A DNA stretch of 64,000 nt. Source: an uncultured Ruminococcus sp. Its GTDB lineage: Bacteria > Bacillota > Clostridia > Oscillospirales > Acutalibacteraceae. Positions 1-8,285 of this stretch are shown here, in pieces. The notes beneath the pieces were generated by a model. That model saw nothing but the letters and a program-made list of their open reading frames with translations. It did not search any database and was not told the origin of the DNA. The DNA lies in the NCBI GenBank assembly GCA_902777275.1, contig CACYTI010000008.1:17552-81551 (forward strand), in the 5' to 3' direction. A program made the translations under genes and the position numbers. Numbering within the stretch: position 1 is the first letter of the stretch; each line of letters opens with the position of its first letter.

Positions 1-2663
1 AAGCCCTCCAAACGGGGCTCAAACTCCGAAACCTCGCGCTGGACGGCGGTAACGTCCTTAACGTCAACAACACCGTCCATATTGGCGTCGCCGCGAATAC
101 CGGTCTGCGCTCCTACCGAAGCTGTTTTGCCGTTTGATGCGGCCGGCATAAAACCGGAGCTTTCATTTTTTACCGCCCGGTTTGCGCTACAATATACCGA
201 CCTTTCAGGAAAAAAATCAATATTCTCCTTAACAGCAGTGGAATTATTGCCATAGTAAGGCTCGTTGGTGTGGGCGTAGCCCGTAGAATATTCCGCGAGG
301 AATATCTGAATGTAAGTAACGTCCTTAACGGTAACGCTGCCGTCGCCGTCAACATCAGACAGATCATAAGCAAGACCCGTCATTCGCGGCTCAAACTCAG
401 CTACTTCTCTCTGGATCATCGAAACGTCGGAAACCGTGATAACGCCGTCAAGGTTGGCGTCGCCGTAAATGCCCAGCTGAACGGGCTGCGGCTCGGAAGA
501 GGGCTCTGTATCCGAGGGAGTCTTTGTAACGTCGGTAGCCTCAACAACAACGGGAGCGGGAGTCAGGTCGGTGACCTCCCAGCTTACGGGACCCGTGAGC
601 GCGAAGATGTGCGACTTGCCCTGAAGCTTGAACTTCTCTTCCTCACGCGCTTTCGCGGCGGGATACTGGGTAGCGGCGCCCTTTGTTGTAATGGCGTTGA
701 AGATAACATAGGTGTTGGGCGAATCGGCAAGGTTTAAGCTGCTTGTAACGGAAACCGCGGGAACCTCGATGTAATACATTCCCGAAGCCTCGTCAAACTG
801 CATTTCCTGTCCCGGCCAGCCGCCGTTGGAGAAGGTGGAACCTGCAACGGTCGTCTCGTCGTAAACGAAGCAGTTTATGTTCGTCCAGTTTTTCTTTCTC
901 TCGGGATTCAGGAAGATATATACTCCCGAAGCCGTCGAGGGCTTTTTGGTGTAGAGATATGTGGAGGAGGCTGTGTTGCCATCCGCGTCGGTCGCTGTGA
1001 GGTTGAGGGTGATCGTCTCGCCTACCTCGTAGTCGGAGCCGATTCTGATTGTGGGAGAGCCCGTGAAGGCGGTGGGAGTTGAATCCTCAAGGGCGTATGT
1101 GCCCGAAACCGCGTTTTCAAGGGTAAGCTGAACCGTCATTGTGTCGGTGGTGAAGCTGCCGCTCTCTACGGAAGCGATAACTCTCGGAGTGGCGGTGGAT
1201 TTGTAAACGACCGCAACGCCCGTGTCGCCGATAGAGCCTGAGAGAACGCCGCTCGCGTTGACCGTGAACTTGCAGCCGGTAACGGTATCGGTGTATTCGC
1301 CCTGAGCAAGACCTGTGCCCTCAAGCGAAACGTCCGCAGCGTCGCCGACAACGTTGGTGATGACGATACCGCTGTTGCCTCTTGCAACATAAACAAAGCT
1401 GCCCGAGGAGCCGGTCTTTTCCTTTTTGACATTAGCAAAAGCGTTGTGGAACTTGTTGACCTCGGAAACAACGTTGCTCTTATAGGTGAGGTCGGTTGAG
1501 GCTTCGCCCATCTTTGCGGAGCCGGGACGGGCTAAGTAAAGCGCAGTAGCGTCCTTTTTGGCTGCTACGATAGCCCACGCCTTGACGATCTTGGAATCGT
1601 CGATAAAGGCTGTTGAGGATCTTTCGTCCTTGTCCTCGTAGGTGTCGTGTGACTCAGCCCAGAGAACCGCCTTGTCGGCGCCGCCGCTGACCGAATATGT
1701 AGCAGTGGAAGCCATTTTGGTGTTTCCCTTTACAACGCCGGAGAGGATATTGTTGCCGGTGGTGTTGTCGGTGACGCGCATACGCTTGGTGTAGCCCGTG
1801 ACCTTTCTGCCCGTGCCGACGGTGTTGAGTATCTCGCCGTAAGCGAACAGGTCTTTGCCAGTCTTTTCTTTATAATATACCTTTGCCTTGTCGAGAGTGT
1901 TTACCCAGAAATCTGAGCCGACGCTCGGGTCGTCCTCGGTCTCGATGTGCTTTGCCGCGTCAAAACGGAAGCCGTCTACGCCGCAGTCGATGCATTCGGC
2001 GAGCAAACCGTAAAGCTTGCTCTGAACAAACTCATTTGCGGAGTTGAGGTCGGGACAGTTGGTGACGTGACCGCGTGTTACAGACGTGGGGCTGCTGTCG
2101 GTCGCGCCGTACTTTTCGCTGTGGAAGTAAGCGTCATAGTCGCTGTAGATCTCAGGCTCGTAGGTGTTGACCTCGTCGCTGAGCTTGTTGGGGTTCTCGC
2201 TTCCGCTCGCCTCAACATAGTTAGCCATGTGGTTGGCTACGATGTCAACAATGATTTTAATGCCGTACTTTTCAGCCTCTTCGCACAGAGCGGTAAGCTC
2301 GTCCTTGGTGCCGAGCCACGAGCTTTCGGCAACTGACAGGCTTACAGGCTGATAGAGCTTCCACCACTGACCCGCAACGTCAGACGAGGTTCCGTAGTCC
2401 TTCGGCTGAGTGACAGGCGAGGTTTGAACCGTGGAATAACCCGCCGCCGCTATTTGGGGCAGATTCTCCCTGATTGAATTGTAAGACCAGTTGAAGGCGT
2501 GCAAAATTACGCCGTCCTCCGCTTTTTCCTGCAAATTCGGTTCGCTTGCGACAGCCGAGCCGCTGTCGATATCCGCAGCGCCCGCCGAAATCGAGAAAGC
2601 CACTGACGACGTAAGTATCGCCGCGCCGACAGCTATACTTACGAGTTTTCTGAACAGTTTCAT
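1..2663 (-). CDS. Secreted GH13 alpha-amylase with CBM26-like and tandem dockerin modules (C-terminus outside window)
   Basis: Extracellular starch-degrading enzyme. The start at 2663 follows GAAGGGTGG and opens a signal peptide of about 30 residues (MKLFRKLVSIAVG...). A GH13 catalytic domain spans about residues 40-430, with the nucleophile Asp in GFRFDAAKH, the acid/base Glu in FAYGEIL and a conserved HD in WAESHDTYED. After domain C comes a beta-rich module (about 490-570), then a CBM26-like starch-binding module (about 579-700, with WPG). A complete type I dockerin follows (about 733-795, two Ca-binding repeats starting GDANLDG and DVDGDGS). A second dockerin begins near residue 858 (GDANMDG) and runs off the window edge, so the stop codon is not seen. 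Dockerins normally bind cohesins of an amylosome or cellulosome scaffold; no cohesin is encoded here. A TATAAT -10 lies at 2696-2701 (minus). Function is well supported; substrate detail is inferred. Confidence 0.93.
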   Translation of the reverse strand, partial: MKLFRKLVSIAVGAAILTSSVAFSISAGAADIDSGSAVASEPNLQEKAEDGVILHAFNWSYNSIRENLPQIAAAGYSTVQTSPVTQPKDYGTSSDVAGQWWKLYQPVSLSVAESSWLGTKDELTALCEEAEKYGIKIIVDIVANHMANYVEASGSENPNKLSDEVNTYEPEIYSDYDAYFHSEKYGATDSSPTSVTRGHVTNCPDLNSANEFVQSKLYGLLAECIDCGVDGFRFDAAKHIETEDDPSVGSDFWVNTLDKAKVYYKEKTGKDLFAYGEILNTVGTGRKVTGYTKRMRVTDNTTGNNILSGVVKGNTKMASTATYSVSGGADKAVLWAESHDTYEDKDERSSTAFIDDSKIVKAWAIVAAKKDATALYLARPGSAKMGEASTDLTYKSNVVSEVNKFHNAFANVKKEKTGSSGSFVYVARGNSGIVITNVVGDAADVSLEGTGLAQGEYTDTVTGCKFTVNASGVLSGSIGDTGVAVVYKSTATPRVIASVESGSFTTDTMTVQLTLENAVSGTYALEDSTPTAFTGSPTIRIGSDYEVGETITLNLTATDADGNTASSTYLYTKKPSTASGVYIFLNPERKKNWTNINCFVYDETTVAGSTFSNGGWPGQEMQFDEASGMYYIEVPAVSVTSSLNLADSPNTYVIFNAITTKGAATQYPAAKAREEEKFKLQGKSHIFALTGPVSWEVTDLTPAPVVVEATDVTKTPSDTEPSSEPQPVQLGIYGDANLDGVITVSDVSMIQREVAEFEPRMTGLAYDLSDVDGDGSVTVKDVTYIQIFLAEYSTGYAHTNEPYYGNNSTAVKENIDFFPERSVYCSANRAVKNESSGFMPAASNGKTASVGAQTGIRGDANMDGVVDVKDVTAVQREVSEFEPRLEG

Positions 2664-2811
2664 CAAAAAACCACCCTTCATAATTTTTCACTATTATTAT
2701 ATCAAATTTTCTAAAAAATGTATATGCTTTATATGACAAATTGACAATCATTTTTTTGTGCATTGCGCCAATTACTATCTGAGAGCATGGTGCTTGATGA
2801 AAAAATGATAC

Positions 2812-2862
2812 AAAAAAGACCTTCCTTTAACGGCGTTGTCAACGCTAAATTTAAAGGAAGGT
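2812..2862 (-). terminator. Rho-independent terminator of the GH13 gene
   Basis: Twelve-base arms ACCTTCCTTTAA (2819-2830) and TTAAAGGAAGGT (2851-2862) enclose a smaller GCGTT/AACGC hairpin. On the minus strand the stem is followed by CTTTTTTG. It lies about 150 bp past the stop of the minus-strand gene ending at 3014. Nothing else was seen in 2863-3013. Confidence 0.85.
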
Positions 2863-3013
2863 TAACTTTTGCTTGAAGCGCGGAGCAAACGACCGCCTTC
2901 TCCCTAACGCTGAAAGCATCATGGGAGTTGTTCAATGTACATTAAAATAATTACAGTCAGACCTGATAACAACAATCCACGTCTAATCGAGTCAGGCTTT
3001 GATCTTTATAATT

Positions 3014-4300
3014 TTAATTATGCAGGATCATCGCTTCTCCGCTGCATATCACGCCGCCGCGGAAAACCTCTTTTTTATCTCCGCCGAGAAGGTCAGAGTA
3101 AACCCCGTCGGGCAAATCGACGGGTACAAAGGAGGTCTCCTTTTTGAACGGGAAAACTCCCACCGCTTTTTCGCCGTCCTTTTCGTGGCTTGCGGTCAGG
3201 GTGTTCTCCCCCGCCGCCTCAACGCGGTAGACGCTGTCGGCAAACAGCTTGCCGCGCTTTATCTGCGACAACTTGGCTATCAGCCCGCTCAGGTCAACAG
3301 TTTCCTCGCCATCCCAAATCACCGTGTCCTTGTCAAAAAGGCTCGGCAAGTGCGAAACAGCTTTTTCCTGACCTGCGTACAAGAGCGGCATTCCCTTTTG
3401 GAAGAACATGAATGCCGTCCAGCTCTTTAACACGTCGATATCGGGAATGAAAAACCGCGCGCGGGTCTGATCGTGGTTCTCCAAAAAGCGCAGCTTTACA
3501 TAGTTGTCGGGATAAGTATACTCCTGACGGTTTATCGCCTCGGCGTAATCCGCAAGCGTGCCCTTTCCGTAGAAATAATTTTTCAGCTCGCCGTAGCAGT
3601 CGTAATCGTAGCTGAGGTCAAACGCGCGGTATATCTCGGAATCAGACAGAGCGGTCAGCCCGCGTGAACGCATATAGATAATAAATCCCGGCTCAACCGA
3701 CTCGCTCAGCCAAATAGCCCCGGGGCGCACAAGCTCAACCTCGGCGCGCGCCTGCTCCCAGAACTCAATGGGAATGAGCGGAGCGACGTCGCAGCGGAAG
3801 CCGTCAACTATTTTAGCCCATGTTTTGAGCGTGTCGATCTGATATCTCCATAATTCTTTGTTGGAATAATCAAGATCGATTATGTCGGTCCAGTCGCCCA
3901 CCCTGTTTCCGAAGCTGCCGTCGGGCTTATGATAGAACCATTCGGGGTGCTCTTTTCTAAGCACCGAGTCGGGCGCGGTGTGGTTGTACACAACGTCGAT
4001 TATGCACTTCATTCCTTTGGCGTGAATCGCGGCGACGAGCGACTTAAAATCGTCGAGCGAACCGAATTCGGGATTCACGGCGCGGTAATCGCTTATCGCG
4101 TAGGGCGAGCCGAGCGTTCCCTTGCGGTTTTTCTCACCGATAGGGTGAATGGGCATGAGCCACACGATGTCTGTACCGAGAGCCTTGATTCTGTCGAGGT
4201 CGTTTTCAACCTGAGCAAAGGTTCCCTCGCGGCTGTAGTTGCGTACAAACACCTGATACATCATTTGGTTTCTCAGACTTTTTGGGGTGTTAAGCGCCAT
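3014..4300 (-). CDS. Cytoplasmic alpha-amylase family (GH13) glycosidase
   Basis: Predicted alpha-glucan hydrolase or transglycosidase acting inside the cell, since no signal peptide is present. The start ATG at 4300 is chosen because it follows AAGGAGGTAAAT; an upstream in-frame ATG at 4387 lacks a ribosome binding site. The 428-residue protein shows the GH13 order: YQVFVRNYS near the N-terminus, DVVYNHT (conserved region I), GFRCDVAP with the nucleophile Asp (II), WLSES with the general acid Glu (III) and FLENHDQTR (IV). A short C-terminal beta domain follows. The neighbouring dockerin amylase suggests division of labour, extracellular cleavage followed by intracellular processing of imported maltodextrins; this is inference. 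The exact specificity (alpha-amylase, neopullulanase, maltogenic) cannot be told from motifs. Confidence 0.9.
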   Translation of the reverse strand: MALNTPKSLRNQMMYQVFVRNYSREGTFAQVENDLDRIKALGTDIVWLMPIHPIGEKNRKGTLGSPYAISDYRAVNPEFGSLDDFKSLVAAIHAKGMKCIIDVVYNHTAPDSVLRKEHPEWFYHKPDGSFGNRVGDWTDIIDLDYSNKELWRYQIDTLKTWAKIVDGFRCDVAPLIPIEFWEQARAEVELVRPGAIWLSESVEPGFIIYMRSRGLTALSDSEIYRAFDLSYDYDCYGELKNYFYGKGTLADYAEAINRQEYTYPDNYVKLRFLENHDQTRARFFIPDIDVLKSWTAFMFFQKGMPLLYAGQEKAVSHLPSLFDKDTVIWDGEETVDLSGLIAKLSQIKRGKLFADSVYRVEAAGENTLTASHEKDGEKAVGVFPFKKETSFVPVDLPDGVYSDLLGGDKKEVFRGGVICSGEAMILHN

Positions 4301-4405
4301 ATTTACCTCCTTTTTTGCTAAATAAACTTCTGATTCCCGACGTTGATGAATCTTTCCGAAAAAGGAAGCTTTGTCAAAGGCGGGCATGGGTGCAGCGTCA
4401 CGCTG

Positions 4406-5251
4406 CTATTTTCTGATAAAAAGGATACCGAGCGTTCCGGGTCCGCAGTGGCTCGTAATGGTGCAGCCTGCGGTCGTTTCGAGGATCTCCTCGAAGCCGG
4501 GATAAAGCTCGTTTATTTTTCCGCGCACCTGCTGAACGGTCAGGGGATTGCATTTTGTATGAGTGATGAAAATGCGGTGCCTGTCAATGTCGGTTCTGCC
4601 GCGAAGCTTGTCCGTCACATAGTTGATGATAACCTTGTCGATGTTGCCGCGGTACTTTTTGCCCGCCTTCATCTTGCCGTCCTTCACCTCGATAAGCGGC
4701 TTGAGCTTCAGCAGATTTGCCCCGAGAACTGCAACGGACGAGCAGCGTCCGCCCTTATGCAGATAGTCAATGCTGTCAACGACAAAGCTCGCCTCAACCT
4801 TGTCGGTGATTTTGTCGCAGGCGGCTTTTATCTCGGCGGCAGATTTACCCTGAGCTGCAAGCTCGGCTCCGTAGAGCACGACAAGCCCCGAGCCGGTTGA
4901 AAGGTTGCGGGTATCTACGACGTAAACTCCGCTGTTTTCGTCCGCCGCGGCGCAGGCGTGCTGGAAGGAGCTTGAAAAATCGGCGCTGATATTAAAATGA
5001 ACGATTTCATAGCCCTCAGCGCGCCACTTGGCGAACTCGCTTGTAAAGTCGTCCAGATTCGGCGCGGAGGTAGATGGAAGCTTTCCCGTCTTTTTCACAT
5101 ATTCATAAATATCTTCCGGGTTTACCTCAAGACCGTCCTTCTGCATTCTGTCACCCATGAGAACATAAAGCGGCACGATCGCAATATCATATTTTTGAAT
5201 TAGCTCCGGCGAAAGGTCGCAGGTGCTGTCTGAAATGATTTTTACCTTCAT
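4406..5251 (-). CDS. DegV family fatty-acid-binding protein
   Basis: 281 residues, the usual DegV length. DegV/FakB proteins bind a fatty acid and present it to the FakA kinase for phospholipid synthesis. Seen here: SDSTCDL at the N-terminus, PSTSAPN (the loop that contacts the carboxylate in FakB structures), HFNISADFSSSFQHA in the middle, and a C-terminal THCGPGTLGI-like segment (ITSHCGPGTLGILF). No FakA gene lies in this window. It is on the same strand as the GH13 gene, 105 bp upstream of its start, so co-transcription is possible but not shown. The 5252-5449 stretch upstream holds only AT-rich promoter-like sequence. Confidence 0.9.
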   Translation of the reverse strand: MKVKIISDSTCDLSPELIQKYDIAIVPLYVLMGDRMQKDGLEVNPEDIYEYVKKTGKLPSTSAPNLDDFTSEFAKWRAEGYEIVHFNISADFSSSFQHACAAADENSGVYVVDTRNLSTGSGLVVLYGAELAAQGKSAAEIKAACDKITDKVEASFVVDSIDYLHKGGRCSSVAVLGANLLKLKPLIEVKDGKMKAGKKYRGNIDKVIINYVTDKLRGRTDIDRHRIFITHTKCNPLTVQQVRGKINELYPGFEEILETTAGCTITSHCGPGTLGILFIRK

Positions 5252-5449
5252 TGATATCGTCCCCTATTCGGATATTTTATTTTATCATATCATCAAAAGA
5301 CAAAATTTGCAATACCGAACAAGATTATTTGTGCAGCTTACAGGCGTTTTTTTGCAGCTTTACATTTTGCGCTTTTCAAAGTCCGTTTTATGACAGTTAA
5401 TTATTACAAAAATTTATTTTTTGACAATACCCCCGGAGGTGATGTGATA

Positions 5450-5706
5450 ATGGTCAACGAGGGAATACGGAAAATAGTCATGGGGCTCCGTCCCGTTGAC
5501 GATGATTTTATGAACGTGATTTTAACAACACTCCGTTGATTGAATACGTTCTTAGGATAATTCTCGACAAGGACGACCTGATTGTTGAATCGAGCGAAAT
5601 CCGGCACGAGCTTGAGATATTCGGCTCCCGCAAGCTGTATCTTGACGTTTTCGCAAGGGACAGCACAATATCGAGGTTCATCGCATTGCTTAGGTTTCCT
5701 GATTAA
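5450..5706 (+). pseudogene. Remnant of Rpn/PD-(D/E)XK nuclease family transposase, frameshifted and 3'-truncated
   Basis: ATG at 5450 after GGAGGTGATGTG opens a frame encoding MVNEGIRKIVMGLRPVDDDF, which ends early at TTGA near 5539. A second frame continues with NNTPLIEYVLRI, then DKDDLIVESSEIRHELEIFG and YLDVFARDST. This order (LRP.DDDF, IPLxEFVLRII, LYLDxxAxDST) is the N-terminal signature of the PF12784 Rpn-like nuclease family common in Clostridia. The two frames rejoin if one T is restored in the T-run near 5521, so a single-base deletion explains the break. The catalytic half after DST is missing, so the gene is dead even if the frameshift were repaired. Confidence 0.75.
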
Positions 5707-5721
5707 AAAACTATTTCAAGC

Positions 5722-5778
5722 AAAACAAAGGACGGATAAGCGATCTGCAATTGCAGCGCTATCCGTCCTCTTTTTTCT
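5722..5778. terminator. Bidirectional terminator between the nuclease remnant and ridA
   Basis: Arms GGACGGATAAGCG (5730-5742) and CGCTATCCGTCC (5757-5768) form a long stem. It is followed by TCTTTTTTC on the plus strand and TTTGTTTTG on the minus strand, so it can end ridA transcription and anything arriving from the left. Confidence 0.8.
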
Positions 5779-5792
5779 TTACCGGAATTTTA

Positions 5793-6164
5793 TTATAACT
5801 CGGCGATGACCTCTACCTCGACTAAAACATTCTTGGGCAGGGTCTTTACCGCCACGCAGGAGCGTGCGGGCTTGCCCGTGAAGTATTCCCCGTAAACCGC
5901 GTTGAATGCGGCGAAGTCGTTTATATCAGCTAAGAAGCAAACGGTTTTTACCGCCTTGCCAAGGCTGCTGCCCGCCGCCTCAAGCACGTTTTTCAGGTTC
6001 TCGCAAACCTGCTTTGTCTGCTCTTCAATAGTTGCCGCATCAACGTTTCCCGTGGCGGGATCAATCGCGATTTGTCCCGATGTGAAAACCAATCCGTTAG
6101 CCTTTACAGCCTGAGAGTAGGGTCCTATCGCGTCGGGCGCGTTCTTTGTGTATACCTTTTCCAT
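5793..6164 (-). CDS. ridA: RidA family enamine/imine deaminase
   Basis: 123 residues, typical of the YjgF/YER057c/UK114 family. RidA hydrolyses reactive 2-aminoacrylate and 2-aminocrotonate released by PLP enzymes such as threonine dehydratase. Seen: IGPYSQAV near the N-terminus, SGQIAIDP, the QTKQVCENLKNVLEAAGSSL helix and the signature ARSCVAVKTLPKNVLVEVEVIA, with the Arg that binds the substrate carboxylate and the catalytic-site Glu region. A ribosome binding site (GGAGGATAATATA) precedes the ATG. It starts 36 bp after threonine dehydratase, whose product it would detoxify, so the pair is almost certainly one operon. Confidence 0.95.
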   Translation of the reverse strand: MEKVYTKNAPDAIGPYSQAVKANGLVFTSGQIAIDPATGNVDAATIEEQTKQVCENLKNVLEAAGSSLGKAVKTVCFLADINDFAAFNAVYGEYFTGKPARSCVAVKTLPKNVLVEVEVIAEL

Positions 6165-6200
6165 TATATTATCCTCCTATATTATCCTCCGGTTATATTT

Positions 6201-7394
6201 TTAAACTAACTTGAAGCCCGCGTTTGTGAGCGACTCGGAAATCTGCTGAACGTGTTCAAAGTTCCTTGTTTCAATTACGATTCTCAGGTACGCCGCGGTG
6301 ACGTCGCTGCCCTCGCCCGCTCTTTCGTGGTGAACAGATATGACGTTCGCGCCCAGATCGGCTATGATCTTGGACACCGCCACAAGCTGACCCGGCTTAT
6401 CCTGAAGCTCGATACAGAGAGTCTGCTGTCTGCCTGAGCGCAGGAGTCCGCGCTTGATTACCCTGTTCAGGATAGTAACGTCGATATTTCCTCCCGAAAC
6501 TATGCAGACTACCTTTTTGCCCTGTACGGGAAGCTTGTCGAACATAACTGCCGCCAAGGGTGCCGCTCCCGCGCCCTCCGAGACCATTTTCTGCGCCTCG
6601 ATCAAAGCGAGAATAGCCGAGGATATCTCGTCATCCGACACCGTTACAATGTCGTCAACATATTTTTTGATGTACTGGAAGGTCTGCTCGCCCGGCTCCT
6701 TAACTTGAATGCCGTCGGCGATCGTCGATACCTTGTCAAGACGAACAGGTCTGCCCTGCTTTATCGACTCGACCATGGACGGAGCGCCCTCCGCCTGAAC
6801 GCCGTAAACCTTGATGTTCGGGTTGAGACTCTTTATCGCGCAGGCTACGCCCGAAAGCAGTCCGCCGCCGCCGATCGCCGCCACAACAGCGTCAACGTCG
6901 GGCATTTCGTTTAAAATTTCAAGTCCGATAGTTCCCTGACCCGCGATAACGTTCTCGTCGTCGAACGGGTGAATGAAAGTGTAGTTCTTTTCGTCGCGGA
7001 GCCTGAGAGCCTCGTTGTAAGCGTCGTCGTAAACCCCGGGAACCATGCGCACGTCGGCGCCGTAGCCCTTTGTAGCCTCAACCTTTGAGATAGGCGCGCC
7101 GTCGGGCAGGCAAATCAGCGACTTGATTCCGTACTTTGTGGCGGCAAGCGCGACTCCCTGAGCGTGATTCCCCGCGGAGCAGGCTATAACGCCCCTCTCC
7201 TTTTCCTCGTCGGAAAGCTGAGATATCTTGTAGCCCGAACCTCTCACCTTAAATGAACCGGTAATTTGCAGATTCTCGGGCTTGAGATAAACCTCGCATT
7301 TATCGGTTATGCCGCCCGCTTTTACCAAATGCGTGGGGCGGATAACGTCCTTGAGCACATAGGAAGCGTGATAAATTCTGTCCAGTGTAAGCAT
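6201..7394 (-). CDS. ilvA: Threonine ammonia-lyase (dehydratase) with C-terminal ACT domain
   Basis: PLP enzyme converting L-threonine to 2-oxobutanoate and ammonia. Residues 1 to about 315 form the fold type II catalytic domain, with the PLP lysine in GSFKVRGS, the phosphate-binding GGGGLLSG and SAGNHAQGVA. A single ACT domain (about 325-397, starting CIELQDKPGQLVAVSK) resembles the shorter catabolic/allosteric form rather than the two-ACT biosynthetic IlvA. The ATG at 7394 is preferred because GAGGG is seven bases upstream; an ATG at 7400 is too close to it. The gene is followed by ridA. The promoter at 7428-7456 fits this start. Whether it serves isoleucine synthesis or threonine catabolism cannot be decided. 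Confidence 0.93.
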   Translation of the reverse strand: MLTLDRIYHASYVLKDVIRPTHLVKAGGITDKCEVYLKPENLQITGSFKVRGSGYKISQLSDEEKERGVIACSAGNHAQGVALAATKYGIKSLICLPDGAPISKVEATKGYGADVRMVPGVYDDAYNEALRLRDEKNYTFIHPFDDENVIAGQGTIGLEILNEMPDVDAVVAAIGGGGLLSGVACAIKSLNPNIKVYGVQAEGAPSMVESIKQGRPVRLDKVSTIADGIQVKEPGEQTFQYIKKYVDDIVTVSDDEISSAILALIEAQKMVSEGAGAAPLAAVMFDKLPVQGKKVVCIVSGGNIDVTILNRVIKRGLLRSGRQQTLCIELQDKPGQLVAVSKIIADLGANVISVHHERAGEGSDVTAAYLRIVIETRNFEHVQQISESLTNAGFKLV

Positions 7395-7427
7395 TTTCAT
7401 ACCCTCTTTATTTAACGATACCCGTTT

Positions 7428-7456
7428 ATTCTATACCAATTCACCGCAGAAATCAA
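7428..7456 (-). promoter_or_regulatory. Sigma-A-type promoter of ilvA-ridA
   Basis: On the minus strand TTGATT (7451-7456), a 17-bp spacer and TAGAAT (7428-7433) lie 34 bp upstream of the ilvA start. Confidence 0.6.
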
Positions 7457-7578
7457 GCCCCAACAGTCTGCCGCGCGAATAAATAAAGCTTTTTATTTGG
7501 CATTTTAGGATAAGGCACAAAAAATCTGTTGCTTATTTTACATTTTTGTGGTATATTTGTGGATAATGGGAACGTAAA

Positions 7579-7662
7579 TAAGCGCCGGTGGGCGCTCTCT
7601 CGCCTTTTGAAAAAATCTTAACGACGCTTTCATCAACGGCGGGGTAAAGAAATATCCTTCAA
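7579..7662 (+). repeat. Interspersed intergenic repeat, copy 1 (GCGCCGGYGGGCGCTC family)
   Basis: The stretch starts GCGCCGGTGGGCGCTCTCTC and later has TCATCAACGGCGGGGTAAAG. Related copies are at 24973-25020 and 59899-59962. The GGYGGG and CYCGCC parts can pair as a hairpin. Nothing else was recognised in 7500-7699 apart from an AT-rich promoter-like area near 7540-7570. Confidence 0.65.
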
Positions 7663-7708
7663 AGTAAAAAAGTTCCCAATAAATAACGGCAAAAAGGAAG
7701 TGTTTAGG

Positions 7709-8086
7709 TTGCAGCTGAAAGAATCAGGTGAAATGTATCTTGAAACAATATATATCCTTCACCAACAAAAGGGTTTTGTGCGCTCTATTGACGTATGCGA
7801 GGAAATGGGATACTCAAAGCCAAGCGTCAGCCGAGCCGTCGGCTTGTTGCGCGACGGCGGATATCTGACCGTCGGCAAGGACGGAGGACTAAACCTAACC
7901 GAAACAGGTCTGGAGGTAGCCGAGCGCACCTACGAACGCCACACCGTGCTCAGCGAGCTGTTTATGAAGCTCGGCGTGAGCCGGGAACACGCCGTTGCCG
8001 ATGCCTGCAAAATGGAGCACATCATAAGCGTGGAAACCTTTGAAGCCTTGAAAAAGCTGAACAGGGAAATAGAAGCGGACAGTTGA
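7709..8086 (+). CDS. DtxR-family metal-dependent transcriptional repressor, short form
   Basis: Predicted metal-sensing repressor. An N-terminal winged helix (about residues 5-65, SIDVCEEMGYSKPSVSRAV recognition region) is followed by the dimerisation/metal domain (about 70-125). The metal-site residues look like DtxR/IdeR rather than MntR: Met in GEMYLETIY aligns with DtxR Met10, and ADACKMEHIIS carries Cys, Glu and His aligned with Cys102, Glu105 and His106. The SH3-like third domain of DtxR is absent (125 residues versus about 226). The TTG start at 7709 is preferred over GTG at 7700 because AAGGA then sits at a normal distance; a start at 7700 would add three residues. No iron or manganese transporter is adjacent, so targets are unknown. 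Confidence 0.85.
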   Translation: MQLKESGEMYLETIYILHQQKGFVRSIDVCEEMGYSKPSVSRAVGLLRDGGYLTVGKDGGLNLTETGLEVAERTYERHTVLSELFMKLGVSREHAVADACKMEHIISVETFEALKKLNREIEADS

Positions 8087-8093
8087 CAATTTC

Positions 8094-8150
8094 GGTTGTC
8101 GCTCCGCTCCGATTTATAATGCTGTGGGATATGGAGGTCGCCTTGGGCGT
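8094..8150 (+). repeat. Direct repeat left of the primase island
   Basis: Begins GGTTGTCGCTCCGCTCC and continues with a TAATGCTGTGGGATATG segment. A closely similar stretch in the same orientation is at 10735-10778, on the other side of the primase gene. The tail GGTCGCCTTGGG also recurs near 10975. Confidence 0.6.
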
Positions 8151-8153
8151 TAA

Positions 8154-8236
8154 TGTGCCAACGGCACAATTCATGCCGCAGGCAATTCACGGCAAAGCCT
8201 ATTCATGTCCGAAGGACAATTCATTTCTGACGGTAA
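8154..8236 (+). repeat. Heptamer-palindrome array 1
   Basis: Short palindromes alternate with an ATTCAT-type spacer: TGTGCCAACGGCACA, ATTCAT, GCCGCAGGC, ATTCAC, GGCAAAGCC, TATTCAT, GTCCGAAGGAC, AATTCAT. The same module order, with compensatory base changes in the stems, occurs at 47581-47660. It probably forms a chain of small hairpins in RNA or DNA. Confidence 0.7.
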
Positions 8237-8285
8237 GGTATGATAACATTTCAAACGTTGTATATAAAGGAAAGCTGTGATACAG

